NCBI RefSeq assembly: GCF_043641665.1
Contig: NC_092196.1
Location: forward strand, 16,303,692 to 16,367,691
Length of the DNA: 64,000 nt
Direction of reading: 5' to 3'
Origin: Enoplosus armatus
Taxonomy: Eukaryota; Chordata; Actinopteri; Centrarchiformes; Enoplosidae
Below the pieces are notes generated by a model, which saw only the letters and a list, made by a program, of their open reading frames with translations, did not search any database and was not told where the DNA came from. Below, one piece after another: positions 38,870 to 51,284 of this stretch. The translations under genes were made by a program, and so were the position numbers. The first letter of the stretch is position 1; every line of letters begins with the position of its first letter.

Positions 38870-39120
38870 TTGTGCCATCGAGTCTATTTAATTGTAATTA
38901 AAAAGCTTGAACCAGATCCAGGATGTGTTTGCGCTTCTCCTCTCCATTCCCTTCTTAATATTGTTATTAATCCGCAAAACCGTTTCAGAGTTAATTAAAA
39001 GCAATGACTTGAGCGTCAGTCTCTCAAGAGGACCATAGTGAATAATCACTCTGTCTCCTCCTTTAATAAGCTTCAACGTCCTTCGTGCACATGGCTCTTC
39101 CCTAGCAATTACCGCTGCAG
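38870..39120. promoter_or_regulatory. Candidate intronic enhancer with homeodomain motifs
   Basis: TAATTG (38889) and TAATTA (38895) are adjacent, with TAATCC at 38968 and TTAATTAA at 38991-38998. The block is repeat-free and ends at CA/C-rich simple sequence near 39130. It could bind LIM, paired-type or OTX homeodomain factors. Inference from motif density only. Confidence 0.3.
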
Positions 39121-39131
39121 TCTCCTCCTCA

Positions 39132-39235
39132 CATACACACACATTCACACATGCTCACACACACACGCGTACGCGCATCCTTGCCACCCCCCTCCTCTCC
39201 CACCCCCCCCCTCCTCTCCCACTGCCTCAACCCAC
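39132..39235. repeat. Interrupted CA and C-rich simple sequence
   Basis: CA-rich runs followed by CCACCCCCCTCC-type tracts. They create proline-rich frames on the plus strand and Gly/Glu-rich frames on the minus strand. Confidence 0.8.
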
Positions 39236-40194
39236 CCCAACTGTGCACTGCCCTCCATCTCTCCTCTATGTCAGGTCTACAGGAGCCCACTTTTCTAAAG
39301 GAGCAGAAAGTTTTAATCTTAAAAGGAAAAGAATAAAAATAAAAAAACAGAATCCAGATTGCAGGATCACAGAATCGATTTGCTAACACACAATGCCATC
39401 AATATTCTTCATTGCTCTCAAGTGATGCATTGCACTATAACAGAATAAGTTAGAGCGTAGCATCCTTCTCTTACATTTTGTTATTGCACTCACCTCGCTT
39501 CAAAGAAAAGAGACTCCTTTTTTTTACCCCAAAGTGTTGCTCAAGTTCAGTTGCGTGTCATTTCCCTGTCAAAGCGTTTGCCTCAGTCCATCATAGACAC
39601 CTCCAGGGGGGTCTTCAGCTCTGGTGTACATGAACACAAGACTGTTTATCCTGCTGCTGTGTGCCCAGGTGAAACCCATGCGTTGTGTTTCGCATGTGCT
39701 GTCAATCCCAATATTAAACATAGGAGCTGAGCCATCTGGATGAGGGTGTGCTCCGTATGATTGTGTTATTGTCATATGCTCTAAAGAAAGGTGTGAATGA
39801 CAACAAGAGAATAAGGTAAAGGCAGAAGACGTTTTATATTTTTCAGTACAAAGATGTGAGCTACTATTGCAAGCACTAAACACAAGTTATCTACACGCGT
39901 ATACAGCAATACTTGGACTTGATTGATTTTAACATTCCGGTAATGTTCAGACTTGCTATTCTTCATCGTGGTCTGACTTCAGCACTGAGAGGCCTCTGTG
40001 TGTCTGCCTGGTGTAACAGAGAGACTCTGTCTGAAATAGACAGACCGGGTTTGAGAGAGCCACCCTCAGTCCCTCAGCATCTTTGCCTGCGCCGGTATTG
40101 ATCCCCTTATGTGTATGTGTTCATGCGTGTTCACGCATGTACGTGTGTCTCTTTCCTTTTTCTGACAGACCCATCTCTTTCTGTGTGATGTATA

Positions 40195-40340
40195 ACGTGG
40201 CATTTCTTCTATAATCAGCCAGAGAGGTAGTGGAGGCGGACCTTTGGCCTTGATCTGCTGTGTAATTGGACATTGGATTTGACACTCTGCCGAGTGGAAC
40301 ATTAGAGCTGGCCTAATTAGGTGCGAGGGCTATCAAATGA
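40195..40340. promoter_or_regulatory. Candidate intronic enhancer with nuclear-receptor sites
   Basis: TGGCCTTGA (40245-40253) is the complement of TCAAGGCCA, an exact match to the SF-1/LRH-1/ERR-type extended half site. It overlaps a near-DR1 arrangement (40238-40250). TAATTGG and CTAATTAGG follow. No repeat signature. Confidence 0.3.
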
Positions 40341-43300
40341 AGATTGGCCCATGTTGTTAGGAAATACCACACAGATTGGAAATGTCAAGATGACATCATG
40401 TTGTCATCTACAAGCACAGGGAAGAAAATCTATCATTTATTGGTGAAGTTTCAAAACTTGCTTGAAAACTGTCCATCACTTGTCCGTAATAATTCTATTA
40501 CTTTAAAACATTTTACACTGAGTTCCTCAAATAAAGAGCCATTAGATCCCAGGAGTACACACACTCCCCGTACTGGCATCTCACATTAAGTAGCTCATGA
40601 AATACTGCTATAATGTCTCGTGTATTGTGAAAGCAAAAACATACTGTCTAAAATAGGCTATGGACTGTCTCCTGTGGCTGGCTGACTCAAGGATGCTATG
40701 GTGTTGACTCACAAGGCTTCTTCATTATAATGAGGGCCATATGGGAAATAGATAAGTGCCCCTGGCCCTCTTATGCAAACATCTCTCTCTCCGTCTCTCC
40801 CCACGCCCCTGACATTTAGCCGTCCCCCGAATTCAGTCTTCAGTGATACCCACAATTATCCTCTCCCTCTTCACGGGAAGGCAGCAAGTCAATGGCTTCA
40901 AATGACTCACAGTCTGCTACATAACTCAATGTGTTTAACACCTCCTGCCACCCCTTAAAATGAATATGGGTAAGACATCAACAATCACCCCAGTAAGAGA
41001 AGATGAATCGGCTATTGTATGAAAAATGCATGTCATAGCAAAGCTGACAGTCTGCCTCTCATCCAACACTTATACAGAAACTCACTTTAGCCTCATTTTA
41101 GAGGAGTCTTCTTTTATTTAAGAAAAAAGGAAAATCTCAGCGCCTCAGGGCTACTAGGAAGCACACTGGAAAAAGGCTTAGTGTGAACAAAGGTTGAACA
41201 TTTTGCAGTAAAAGTCTTGTTTCAGACAATGCTGCGAGCAATGACTGTGGTTTTGGTGTTGGTGCTAGAGGCAGACAGTGCTGTGTATCTCAGTAATTAA
41301 CTGAGCGTGATGAGTCAGACACAAGAAAGAAAAGAGTGGCTGGATTGCAGGTCAAAGTTGATGCCTCTTTTTTCCACCACTGTTTCTTCTGACAAGCCTT
41401 CTTGATTTCATCCTCTTTGATGCCACTGCTGAATTGCGATACTGTTATTCTGGCCTCTTGAGGGTTTCTTCAGTATTTGGATCAAGTATCAGTGGTACAT
41501 GTGATAAACTAATGCTACCAGTCACCAGACTCACCTTTAGCATTAGTGTAAGCAATTCCATAAACAGCGAGGGGTTTGTGCAGTAAAGTCATTCAGTTTC
41601 AAAGGAGGCTGAGCAGGTACATAGAGAACAGCTGGTGAAATTAATTCAGCAAGCCTTTTTCTACTTTCGTCTGACAGATGGCAAATCTCCTGTTACCATT
41701 TCATTCCTCTTATCATGTTTTCACTTAGGTTCCTCCGACAAATAAACCTGTAACACATGGGAGACCCGATGCTTTCTGACACTACAATTCTCTTGCAACC
41801 CATCGTAGTTTCCTGTTCTCATTATTTCAGTAAAATTGCATCTCGTGTGTATGTGTGTGCACAAAAATGCATGTGGATGTATGTGGATGTGTGTGTCTCT
41901 CCTTCACTCTGTGTGTGTTTGTGTGTGTGGTGCAGTGAAATGTTGGACCAGGCTCAATAGCGGTAGAAAGCTATCTAAGCTGCCATTAAGCATGCAGTTC
42001 ACGGCTGGAATGTTCAAACACAATTAGATGGCAGTACACTTTGATTTAAATAGGACCAATAGAGTCGTTGATCCAAAATGGAGGCTCAACATCAAGTCAA
42101 CAAATCCCTGTCAGAGAAGCCACGAGACATGTCCTTGTCACAGTGACAAAGCCTTTTGTAAGATCACTGTCCCAGTGGGACGTTACAGGCTGCACCTGCA
42201 CCAGACAGACAAACAGATAAAACTTCACATTGTCAGGATTTTCATAAACAGCATTTAAATAAAGGTTGATGATAGAAGCAGTCCAGGCCAACCATATAAC
42301 ACTGCACACTACAGCTGCTGAATGAAAGTAATGTAAAATGCCTTTTCAATAGAGGCTGATTGTAAAAGAAATACCACTTTATTTAGGAGCAGTTCCAGTA
42401 TTTTAAAATGTGCCACAAATTTATCTCAGATTCTTCACATAAACATCGTCATTATTGATAAATGATGTTCACAGTTATACAGTGCTGAAGTTACCGGAAT
42501 CCGCACTTCACTGTTCCAGGCACACATTATCTATTAAGCCCAAGTCTTGAGTTTTCTGTGTATCCACTCAGAATATTATTCAATCAAAGCCATCACGTTG
42601 ACGATGTGACGGATGCAAACACGCACGAGCAGCCACAAGGAAGACAACATCGCCTGACACCTCATTTACCATCGCTGGAGCCGGCGCTTACAGCCTCATG
42701 CTTTGTTTGTCTTGTCAAAGTTCCTCTACATATTCTGCGTCAAGGTCACGCACTGCCAGTTGGCTGTTTGTCCTGCTCATCTCTCGCTATACATCTGCCA
42801 TACCCTACATTTGAACCTCTGGCTCACAAGTTCCTTGTTAGGGATATGTGCACTAGAGACAAAAAAAAAAGAATAGCTCCCTTATCATTATTTCAAAAAT
42901 AGTGAGAGGTTTTATTCATGCATGCTTATCATTGAGAGCAAACGAAGGAGGCATAGACTGCGGCTGTTAGTCTCAGAAGGGGATAAAAACCATTAGAGCA
43001 GAGAAACAAAACAAAACAAAAATATCATTGTGAAAGAACTAGAAGGATTTTGGAAGAAGTTTGCTTTCACCAGGGCTTTGCTCATTCAGTGTCTGCTAAA
43101 GGAAAGTGTTATATTTGTATTGTCCCCGTCCTCCTCCCAAAAAACTTCAATCGTGCACTTGAAGACATCTTAAATTTAGCTCCTTAAAGAGCAAATGAAG
43201 AGAATAATTTAAGCTATATTACACATCTGTGACATTGGCAGAGGTTCCCAGGTTCTGTGTGAACACCTGGAAAGCAAATATTTTGATGAAGTTTCATTAA

Positions 43301-43719
43301 AATCCCAGCTGACAAATCCTCCTGAGCCATCCTCACCCTCCCCCTCATCAACCCAATGCGGTAACCCTCTAATAGGATGGTGTTGACTTTGCACGCTCAG
43401 GGCACATCATATTATATTAATATGCACTGGACACCGGCATCTCAGAATCTGAACAGGAGGCTTTGTTTGCACATCGATATGAGTTGTGCTAGATTTAATC
43501 AGGAGGATAAACAATAAAAAAATGTACAATATTCCATACAGTATATTACTCCTGCATCTTAAAACCTCTCCTCAGAATTTCATTATGCAGATTAGCCTTT
43601 ACAGCCCTCGCACATTTCATACCAACGTGACTTTCACTGTCCATGTTATGTTGTTAAAAAGTTTGAGCCAACCTCCAAACCCTCCTCTTTTAAAAAAATA
43701 AAGAATGGGATTTGGAAAA

Positions 43720-43810
43720 TATAGCAAAGTTTGTCTTACTCTCTATGTAGCCCGAGGAAGGTCATTAGGACTGAAATGTTGGTGTAAATAAACGATTCTC
43801 TGAACAAATA
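43720..43810 (+). repeat. Retroelement 3' fragment with degenerate hammerhead-like core
   Basis: CCCGAGGAAGGTC, ATTA, then GGACTGAAATGTTGG (43751-43782) and GTAAATAAACGATT follow the pattern GAGGAAGGYC...GRCYGAAA found at the ends of many fish repeats. That pattern resembles the CUGANGA/stem/GAAA core of hammerhead ribozymes carried by Penelope-like elements. The U of the core is C here, so activity is unlikely. Confidence 0.4.
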
Positions 43811-45769
43811 TTACTTCAAGTGTTGTGCCCATGCTTGAAGTCCTTTTAAATTCATCTGGCTCACTAAAAGTTTTGCGTATCCCTTTTATTATTCATTTCA
43901 CCTTCCATTACAACATTGAGTTGTTTAAGTTGTTTTTTTTTTAATCATTGACAATAATGTTGTTAAGAAGGCTGAAGAAGTGTCAACCTTGCTCCTTTCT
44001 GCTCCATAATTTAATGCAGTGAATTGAAAGGAGTGCAAAGTCCTCAGAAAACAGTTCAGTTTGAAAATCATTCAGATAATTGAGTGTCTGATGGTTTGCA
44101 AGAGGACATCACAAGATATCCAGCAGAATATTGGCCTGTGCCTAAAAGCACAAAATGAGCTGCAAGTAATTAGAATTCAACATTTATATTATGGTGAAAC
44201 TTTTGAGAAATATTTTGCAGTCAATGCTGGCTCTCTGTATTAAATGTTGAATCATAGAAATTCAGTGATAATAATGATCATAAATAAGCTGAGTGGTTGC
44301 TCTTCTCGCCAAGCGACACAGAGAAACACTGTGGCACCACAAACAGTGTTGATTTCTGGGGGATATTAGCAGAAATGTTGTCCCACCTAAGAGGAAGTGT
44401 TGTGAAGAGATGTCCTGTAATACTGTAGCACGCAGCCTGGTTTGGCCAGGTTCAAAATAAGGTGTCACAGATACGGCACCTTACCACTTAAATGCTTTTC
44501 ACAGGAGTGGTGCAGGAAAGACTCACTCTAGCCTCTAGTGTAAGTCCGCCTGTTTCTCATTGTGTCGCTGGGAGAGAAGCACTTGAGACTCTTAGATGCT
44601 TCTCTTAAGGAATTTTCTGGTTTATATATAAGGTTTTTAACTCTTGTACCATTAACAGCTTCAAAACATACACATTTAAAGAATGATTTGTTAAGTATGA
44701 ATGACTGTTTCCTTTATGCTATCATATGCTGTAACAGTGATTCAAACTACTGAATATCCAGTTCATGAAAGCTCTACATTTGTTATTTTAAAGTCAACAG
44801 AAGATGAGCTGAGGGTTTAGAATTAACAGCGATAGCTATTGTGGCAGAAAAGACAATAGGAAGAACATTCTTAATAAAACTTCATTAAGCTCATTAATAA
44901 AGCTTCATTAACAGAATCTAAACACAGTGTTTGACTGAGGAGTCACATCTGGGAGGTGTAGAGTAGAATCTAACAAACAAACCAAACTGAAATCGAACAC
45001 TGGATTCTTTAAATAAATCTTTAAAATAAATATATAATTTATGATTTTAGTATAAATCTAAATGTCAGGAGAACCTGTTCCAGGCTCCCTGTTAGGTTTG
45101 GCAACAGTGATACTTTCTGTGCAGGAGATCTCTGTCAGTAGCTGGCCTCTCCTCACATTTGTCAATATGCCTGTTGTGTGTAGCCCTTAAATAGGCCAAC
45201 TAATTATTGGGCATCCTCTACGCTGCCTGTTGGGCCAGCTTGTCGACACAAGCCCCGATTTAAAGCTGTGTGGACAAACACTGAGCCAAGGCAAGGGCCA
45301 GAATGGACCTTGGAGACCCGATAATGAGCCACAAGAAAACACTTCAAATGCACATAAACTATTGATTTTGATTCAACCTCACTGACCAAACTAAGTGACT
45401 AATTGGCTTATTTAACCAGTGGCTACTTTAAAGGATGTACAGTCCTTTTTCATCTGAGGAGGAAATAATGAACTTTTCGTTCAATTCTATTGTATTCAAG
45501 TTACGACTGATGGAGTCCTCCTTGTTAGTAACCGTTTAATAGCGCTGAGATTCTGTGCAGACTGTAAGCATTTTGAGAATGGCACATTTATTTTGTTTTG
45601 CTTGATCAGCACATTGGACTTAAAATGAAACAATGCCTATTAGGTTTAAGTACCAACTTTCAGTTTTAATTTAGCATCCATATTGGGTGAACATTTTAGG
45701 AATTATAACCATTTTATAGTCAATTTTAGGCGGCCAAATTAAAAAGGTCATCATCCTGCAGCTTGGTCT

Positions 45770-46200
45770 TACATTTAGACTTAGACTTAGACTTTTAAAG
45801 GGGAACTGTGCCAATTTTACACATCAAAGTCTGTTCACAGGTCTTGATGAGTATTTCTGAATTATGAAAAAAAGAGTTGTAAAAAGCCTTTCGTGACTCT
45901 AGAGAGAGCTGCACAGAATCAGATAAATTGCCTCAAATGACAACATTTGAGGGGAATAAGTGAGGCTACCAGACCTCTGTAGCCCGCTCCTCATCTCTGA
46001 CCAAACTATTGGTGGTCAAGTTGCATTTTGGGTAATGTAGGCACCAGGTTTTGACAAGGAGGAAGAAAAAAAAAAGGGCGATATCTCTGGTTCTGCTGCC
46101 CATCGTGAGTCAGACAATGTTATAGGAGTGGAATGTTAAATCAGTGGAGAACGTTTTTAATTTGAAATCTAATGTGCTGAAATTCAGAGCCAAAACTGTC
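45770..46200 (+). repeat. Teleost interspersed repeat in c1ql1 intron
   Basis: A short (ACTTAG)n run is followed by GGGGAACTGTGCCAATTTTA, CACATCAAAGTCTGTTCACA, AAAGCCTTTCGTGACTCTAG and TCAAGTTGCATTTTGGGTAA. This is the order of a fish repeat family I recognise, with the last word especially well kept. Confidence 0.6.
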
Positions 46201-46471
46201 CAAATACTTAACAGACTGCACTGTACAGAGTGAGGTTTATGTTTATGACTGTTGTGGAGGATCATATTTAATTAGGCCTGTTGGCTCTGTATGCTGGCAA
46301 CATCCAGTCTATGACCTTCACTGTATGTCACTGCTGGTTTCTCTTAACTTTCTACACTCTGCTTAGATTTAATTTCTATTGTACTTGGCAAAGAGAAGGC
46401 TACAAACAGTTACATGTACATGTAGCAGTTATTCCAACTGATAACATACACAATCAGTCTCCCTGTCACAC

Positions 46472-46504
46472 ATACACACACACACACACACACATACACA
46501 CTCA
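46472..46504. repeat. (CA)n microsatellite
   Basis: CA repeat with two CATA interruptions. Confidence 0.9.
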
Positions 46505-46665
46505 TTCTTGAAAACACAGCTATTGTTTCAGCGCCCATTTGGCACCGTAGCTACACTTTCCTCCCTGGAGAGAGAGCATGTCTGTGGTGGAGGTCTTAAT
46601 TAGCCAGGACAGGTTATTTAGAAACGGCTCCAAATGTCCTATAGCCCTCCTGGCAGAATACACAT

Positions 46666-46689
46666 GCACACACACACACACACACACAT
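46666..46689. repeat. (CA)n microsatellite
   Basis: CA repeat, about 10 clean units. Confidence 0.9.
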
Positions 46690-47273
46690 TCACACAGTCA
46701 GACAAAGGCAAATGTAGAGATAAAAATTCCTGGAACGAGTTTGAATGATATCATTGCAATGATTCTTGTCACTCCTCGCTATGAGTTATCAAATATTTCT
46801 GCTTATATTCAGTCAGTCCTTGATGTTTTTATTGTATTTCTCAGTCATTTCCTCCACGATGAGAAACCCCCAGAGCCAGCCTTGTTGTTGAGTTTCTGAG
46901 ACTTTCTTCTTTGGACTGGACCCTTTTGTTCAAAGGTTGAATGTTAGGTCTTCTGTGAAAGACCACTGGCTTGATTGAAACCATAAATCTGCTTGACAGA
47001 AAGGCCTGAGCCCTGGCTGACCCTCTGGTTGGTGCTGTAGGTTTAATATCAATATGAAGAACTACTTGTGCCATTGTTGTGTCCAGTAATTCATTTAACA
47101 TCAAAATGAAACATTTTGTGAGATTTAGTATTTCAAATAATACACTGAAAAACTAGGTTTTTATTTTGTTATTCCCTGATACATTCTCCTTTGTGCAACA
47201 AGCTTTGTTATTCTCTTGTGGAGCAGCAGCACAGTGACAGTGTTTTAGTTCTCTTTGGTTTGTCGTCAATTTC

Positions 47274-47610
47274 ATTACCTCTGCCAAGAAGTGATGAAGT
47301 TTTTAAGTTTTTGATTGACATTTGATTGTTTGCTAGTTTTTACAGAATATTTCAATACCTTATCAATAGATATCAATGCATATTTGTTGAACTTTAGGCC
47401 ATGCAAGAAAACTTTTGAAAGGATGTTTTATCGTTGTAAGAATATGTTCACTATTCTCTCATAAACTCCTGCACTTTCTTGCGCAGTAAAAATTAAGAAA
47501 TAAAAACTCTGGGACTTACATCTAATGATTTCCTGCCATTATGTGTATTTTTATGCAGATCTCGATCATTCAAAAAAACATTTTCTTGGTGGAGATATGC
47601 GAGTGCTTTG
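47274..47610. mobile_element. MITE-like repeat next to c1ql1 exon 2
   Basis: It begins ATTACCTCTGCCAAGAAG and ends TTCTTGGTGGAGATATGCGA. CCTCTGCCAAG and CTTGGTGGAGA are inverted near-complements, the signature ends of a widespread repeat (CCTCTGCCAAGGAGG ... CTTGGCGGAGGT). The inside is decayed. It lies about 190 bp upstream of the exon 2 acceptor, so it may supply intronic sequence near the branch point. Confidence 0.55.
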
Positions 47611-47749
47611 TCTAAATAATTTGAGTTCTGATTTACAGTAATGGAGACAGTATCTGTCTACCTGTGTAAGTAGTACGAGAGAATGACAACCTATTCAGGG
47701 AATTTCCTATATGAGTTCATCTAATGTCCTAACATGTACAGAACTGTAG

Positions 47750-47980
<231 letters not shown>

Positions 47981-48875
47981 GAACAGACAGGCAAAGAGAC
48001 AGTCAGACAGGAAGAGAGAGAGAGTTGTACGACAGGTGGGGGATGTGTGTGTGTTTGTCAAAAGCCGGAATGCTTTCTAGTTTTCCTAATTCTCTCCATC
48101 ATCACGGACACCTCTGCTTCGTATTCATCAGCCAAGACATCCAGGCTCTGTAGCCGAGCCTGGATGCAAAGCTCCTGAGGACACACTGAGAGGGGCCGGG
48201 CGGGAGGCATGGGAGGAGTGGGACGTGGGGTGGAGGTGGGCTGGTTTTTCTGCACTCCTCGCCACGATACCGACGTGTCAGAAGCTCCTCGCTTTCAGTG
48301 TCTCTCCTCTTCAGCCCTGCTCCATTGCACAGAAAATTCAACAACAAAAATGAAAACCCTGAAAAAGTGGATGATCTCATCTCTTCTCTCCACAGTGGCA
48401 ACAGTCAGCTGTACTGTCAGTGGACTTGATTGACTGAAACTCGTAGTGTTGTTCCGTGCAATTTTCCTTAGATTGTGTTTTATTTTGTAGACATGCATAA
48501 TATTCTACACAAATGAGATTTAAAAAAAAATATATATTTGTCCCTTGTGAAGATATCCTGTTTGACTGAGAGAGTGGATTCGTGAGATGTTATTTGTGAT
48601 GCAGCTCAGAGATCTAACAGCTGGAAAAGAAATCTTTAAATCAAGACTGTCAATATTTCATGGCAGTGGGTGTTTTTCTTCATCGCTGGGTACACAAGGT
48701 AACTATATATTGTTCATGTGGAGAATAACAATACATTCTGCACTGTACCTTCCAATGTATCTGAAAAAGGAAACATCTCATGTAGACAATACCCTTTCCA
48801 CAAACCACCTCACATTGTTTGCACACACACAATGTCCTGCTGCTGTTCGGATTAAAAGTAGAGTTCAAATCGTCT
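47981..48875 (+). other. c1ql1: c1ql1 3' untranslated region (probable)
   Basis: Non-coding sequence after the TGA at 47978-47980. It includes purine-rich GACAG/GAGA repeats, GC-richer sequence around 48120-48300 and an AT-rich run near 48520. The first good poly(A) signal is ATTAAA at 48851, followed by a T/GT-rich stretch (AGTTTTGTGTAG) near 48888. A later AATAAA at 49626 is an alternative end. Confidence 0.5.
48851..48856 (+). terminator. c1ql1: Candidate c1ql1 poly(A) signal (ATTAAA)
   Basis: ATTAAA about 870 nt after the stop codon, with TTTTGTGTAG about 35 nt downstream as a possible GU-rich element. This is the first canonical or near-canonical signal I found in the 3' flank. Confidence 0.45.
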
Positions 48876-49026
48876 CTTCGATGTTCTAGTTTTGTGTAGA
48901 CGCTCTACTCTGCACAACCGGCCATGTGATGCAGCAAAATCTTCAGAATCAGAGGTAACCTAGTTGAAGAGCGGCCGTTCTTTGTTCTTCTTTGCTGTGC
49001 CGACCTCCGAGCCTTCTTGCGCGGTT

Positions 49027-49052
<26 letters not shown>
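49027..49052. repeat. Poly(A) tract, 26 A
   Basis: An uninterrupted run of 26 A about 1.05 kb after the c1ql1 stop codon, preceded by GC-richer unique sequence. No SINE or processed-gene body was recognised before it. Confidence 0.9.
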
Positions 49053-49057
<5 letters not shown>

Positions 49058-49345
49058 TCTTCTGAAGCGGAGTGAGAAGGAGAGAAAGTCACAAAGACAG
49101 AGAGAGAAAGAGTTAGAAGTAAGTGAGATGGTGGGGAGGTAGAGGGGGCGTTCAGGCACGATAACAGTGAGCGGGCAAATTTTATGTTTCAGTGTCTCTG
49201 AGCTTCACTGGATGTCATCCATTCATTAGCTGCACATTCACTGACATACAGGCATTATGGTAATATTTACTCAACATGGCGGCCTGACAGCTTGCTTGAG
49301 AATGAAATTGATTGGGTGAGTGACTTGGTCTATGATGACTGCACG

Positions 49346-49375
49346 TTTGTGTGTATGTGTGTGTGTGTGTACGCG
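49346..49375. repeat. Imperfect (TG)n microsatellite
   Basis: TG repeats interrupted by TA and CG. Confidence 0.75.
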
Positions 49376-49625
49376 TGTTTGTACGTGTGACTATGTATGT
49401 GTCTGTGCATACCAGTGAGTGTCTGCATCTTAGCATGTGCCGTGCCATAGCTACATCCTTCTTTTTCAGTTATTCTGTGCTACAGCCAATGACAGATATT
49501 TTACTCAGCAGCCAATGAGATTGAGGAGCCTCTATAGATATGATGAGAAGAACAAACAGCTTGTAAATGAAATCTATGACATGTTTGTCTATCTTATCTT
49601 TTGGAATTGTTGAATACATTTAAAT

Positions 49626-49631
49626 AATAAA
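49626..49631 (+). terminator. c1ql1: Alternative distal poly(A) signal (AATAAA)
   Basis: AATAAA followed by GGGATTTTTTGAGTGACTTG. It would give a 3'UTR of about 1.65 kb containing the 26-A tract at 49027. Such hexamers are common by chance in AT-rich DNA. Confidence 0.25.
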
Positions 49632-51284
49632 TGGGATTTTTTGAGTGACTTGTCTCACGAGAATTCTTGTATCCCAAACACGCTAATTAGTGAAAATGAT
49701 CTGTAAAGGATCTCATTTGCTCTGTGAGACTAACTAACTAGGCTACAGAGCAAACAACACGACTGGAAATGTCTGTTTTTTGTTCTGTTTGAATTAAGAA
49801 TTTTAACAATGGCCTATCAGCAAGTCCCTCATCTCTCTTTTCTCTCCAAAAGTAAAGTATATTTAGGATGATGGGTGCTGAGGGAAAGATGTCTGTGTTT
49901 ATGCTCCCTCCGTCCCATCCTAAAGTGATCCTGTGGAGCTTCTCCCCATCTGTAAAGGTGCGCTCGGAGATAAAGACCATCCAACTTTAGCAACATCAAC
50001 CAGTGGAGTAAAATGCAGTTCTTGAATGCTGATGAGTCCTTAAGGAAATGCAGGCTATTCCTCAGTCGGCAATCACAGCGTCTTTTCACAGATTCTCATC
50101 AACAGACGCATGATATACCCAGCGAGGAAGTGTGGACGGAGGAGAAAAGACAGGGGGAGGAAAGATTGAGCGAGATAGAAGAGGAGCGGAATATGTTCTG
50201 ACAAAGACAGATGGAGACACAGTGGAGAAAGAGTAGGCCACAGAGAGAAGTAATGGGGAAGGGATAGATAGGGAGGGAGAGGGTAAAGACAAATATAAGG
50301 AAGACAGACAGACAAGGAGAGGGGGGCTGGTACCGATTTGGAGTGGAGAGGGAGGAGGGCTGGATTGTTTTCAGGGTAGAGTGATTCCCTGTCAGGGCTG
50401 TGTGAGGTGTCAGGAGAGATTAGCCGGCGTGAAGCTGGAGGAAAATGCTTGAGATAGCTTGGATTGGACAAGTGTCAAGCACTGGACATTTCTCAGACCT
50501 GGCAGGAATGGGATGTGACACTGGCTGCTATGTTGGTCTGCACTACTTTGCTCTTAAGGCCACAGGTGTAGATTTCGGGGGGGGGACACGCCCCCTCAAT
50601 ATTAAGAATACGTGCATTTGTCCAATAAAAGCATGAAAGCAGCAGAGTCACCTGTCACCTGGCGCCTGAATTTTGTGTTTTCCTTTACATAAATAATAAG
50701 TGTTTGACACTCAAAATTTCATTGTCCCCAGACCCCCACTTAATATGTGTCCTTAAGGGAGCCACTGAATCACCCCTCTCTGCATGATTTTATCCATTTT
50801 CCTCTAGCTGATGCACGCTGGTGCAAAGAGAAGGTTTGAGTCTTGTTTAATGGCACTAACATCTGTAAACTGTCTCCACAGTAATTTTGAAGACATTATT
50901 ACTAAAAACAGGGTCATCACTGAAAATAAGAATCTGCGTTTTAGTGTTTGACACCAGGTCAGATTTTCTTTTTACATAAACTGGCACAAAGTGCTGCTCT
51001 TCGACACAAATGGACTTGAAGCTGTCAGAGCGTCTTGCAAACACAGATGGTGAAAGAAGTAAAGGGGCAAAAGGAAAATAGATCTTTCTGTTTATCTTCA
51101 TCTTTTGACAAAAAAGCATTCGCTTTGCAGCAACTTGGCTCATGTAAAAAGTGGGTCTTGCATTGTCACAGCTCGGCTCTTAGAATAAAGAATAATACAG
51201 CAGTTTGGGTTTTTTTGCAACAAATGAGTCACTCAACCAAAAACCTCAGTGAATCAAATCTGTAAAATCAGTGGGTTATGAAGT

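Noticed and set aside
42558..42902. 114-codon intronic plus frame as a cassette exon
   Set aside because: No acceptor/donor pair in phase with c1ql1, and no homology to C1QL proteins, which lack such an exon.
50073..50471. 132-codon minus-strand Leu/Ser/Pro frame
   Set aside because: Antisense of purine-rich GGAGA sequence; low complexity.
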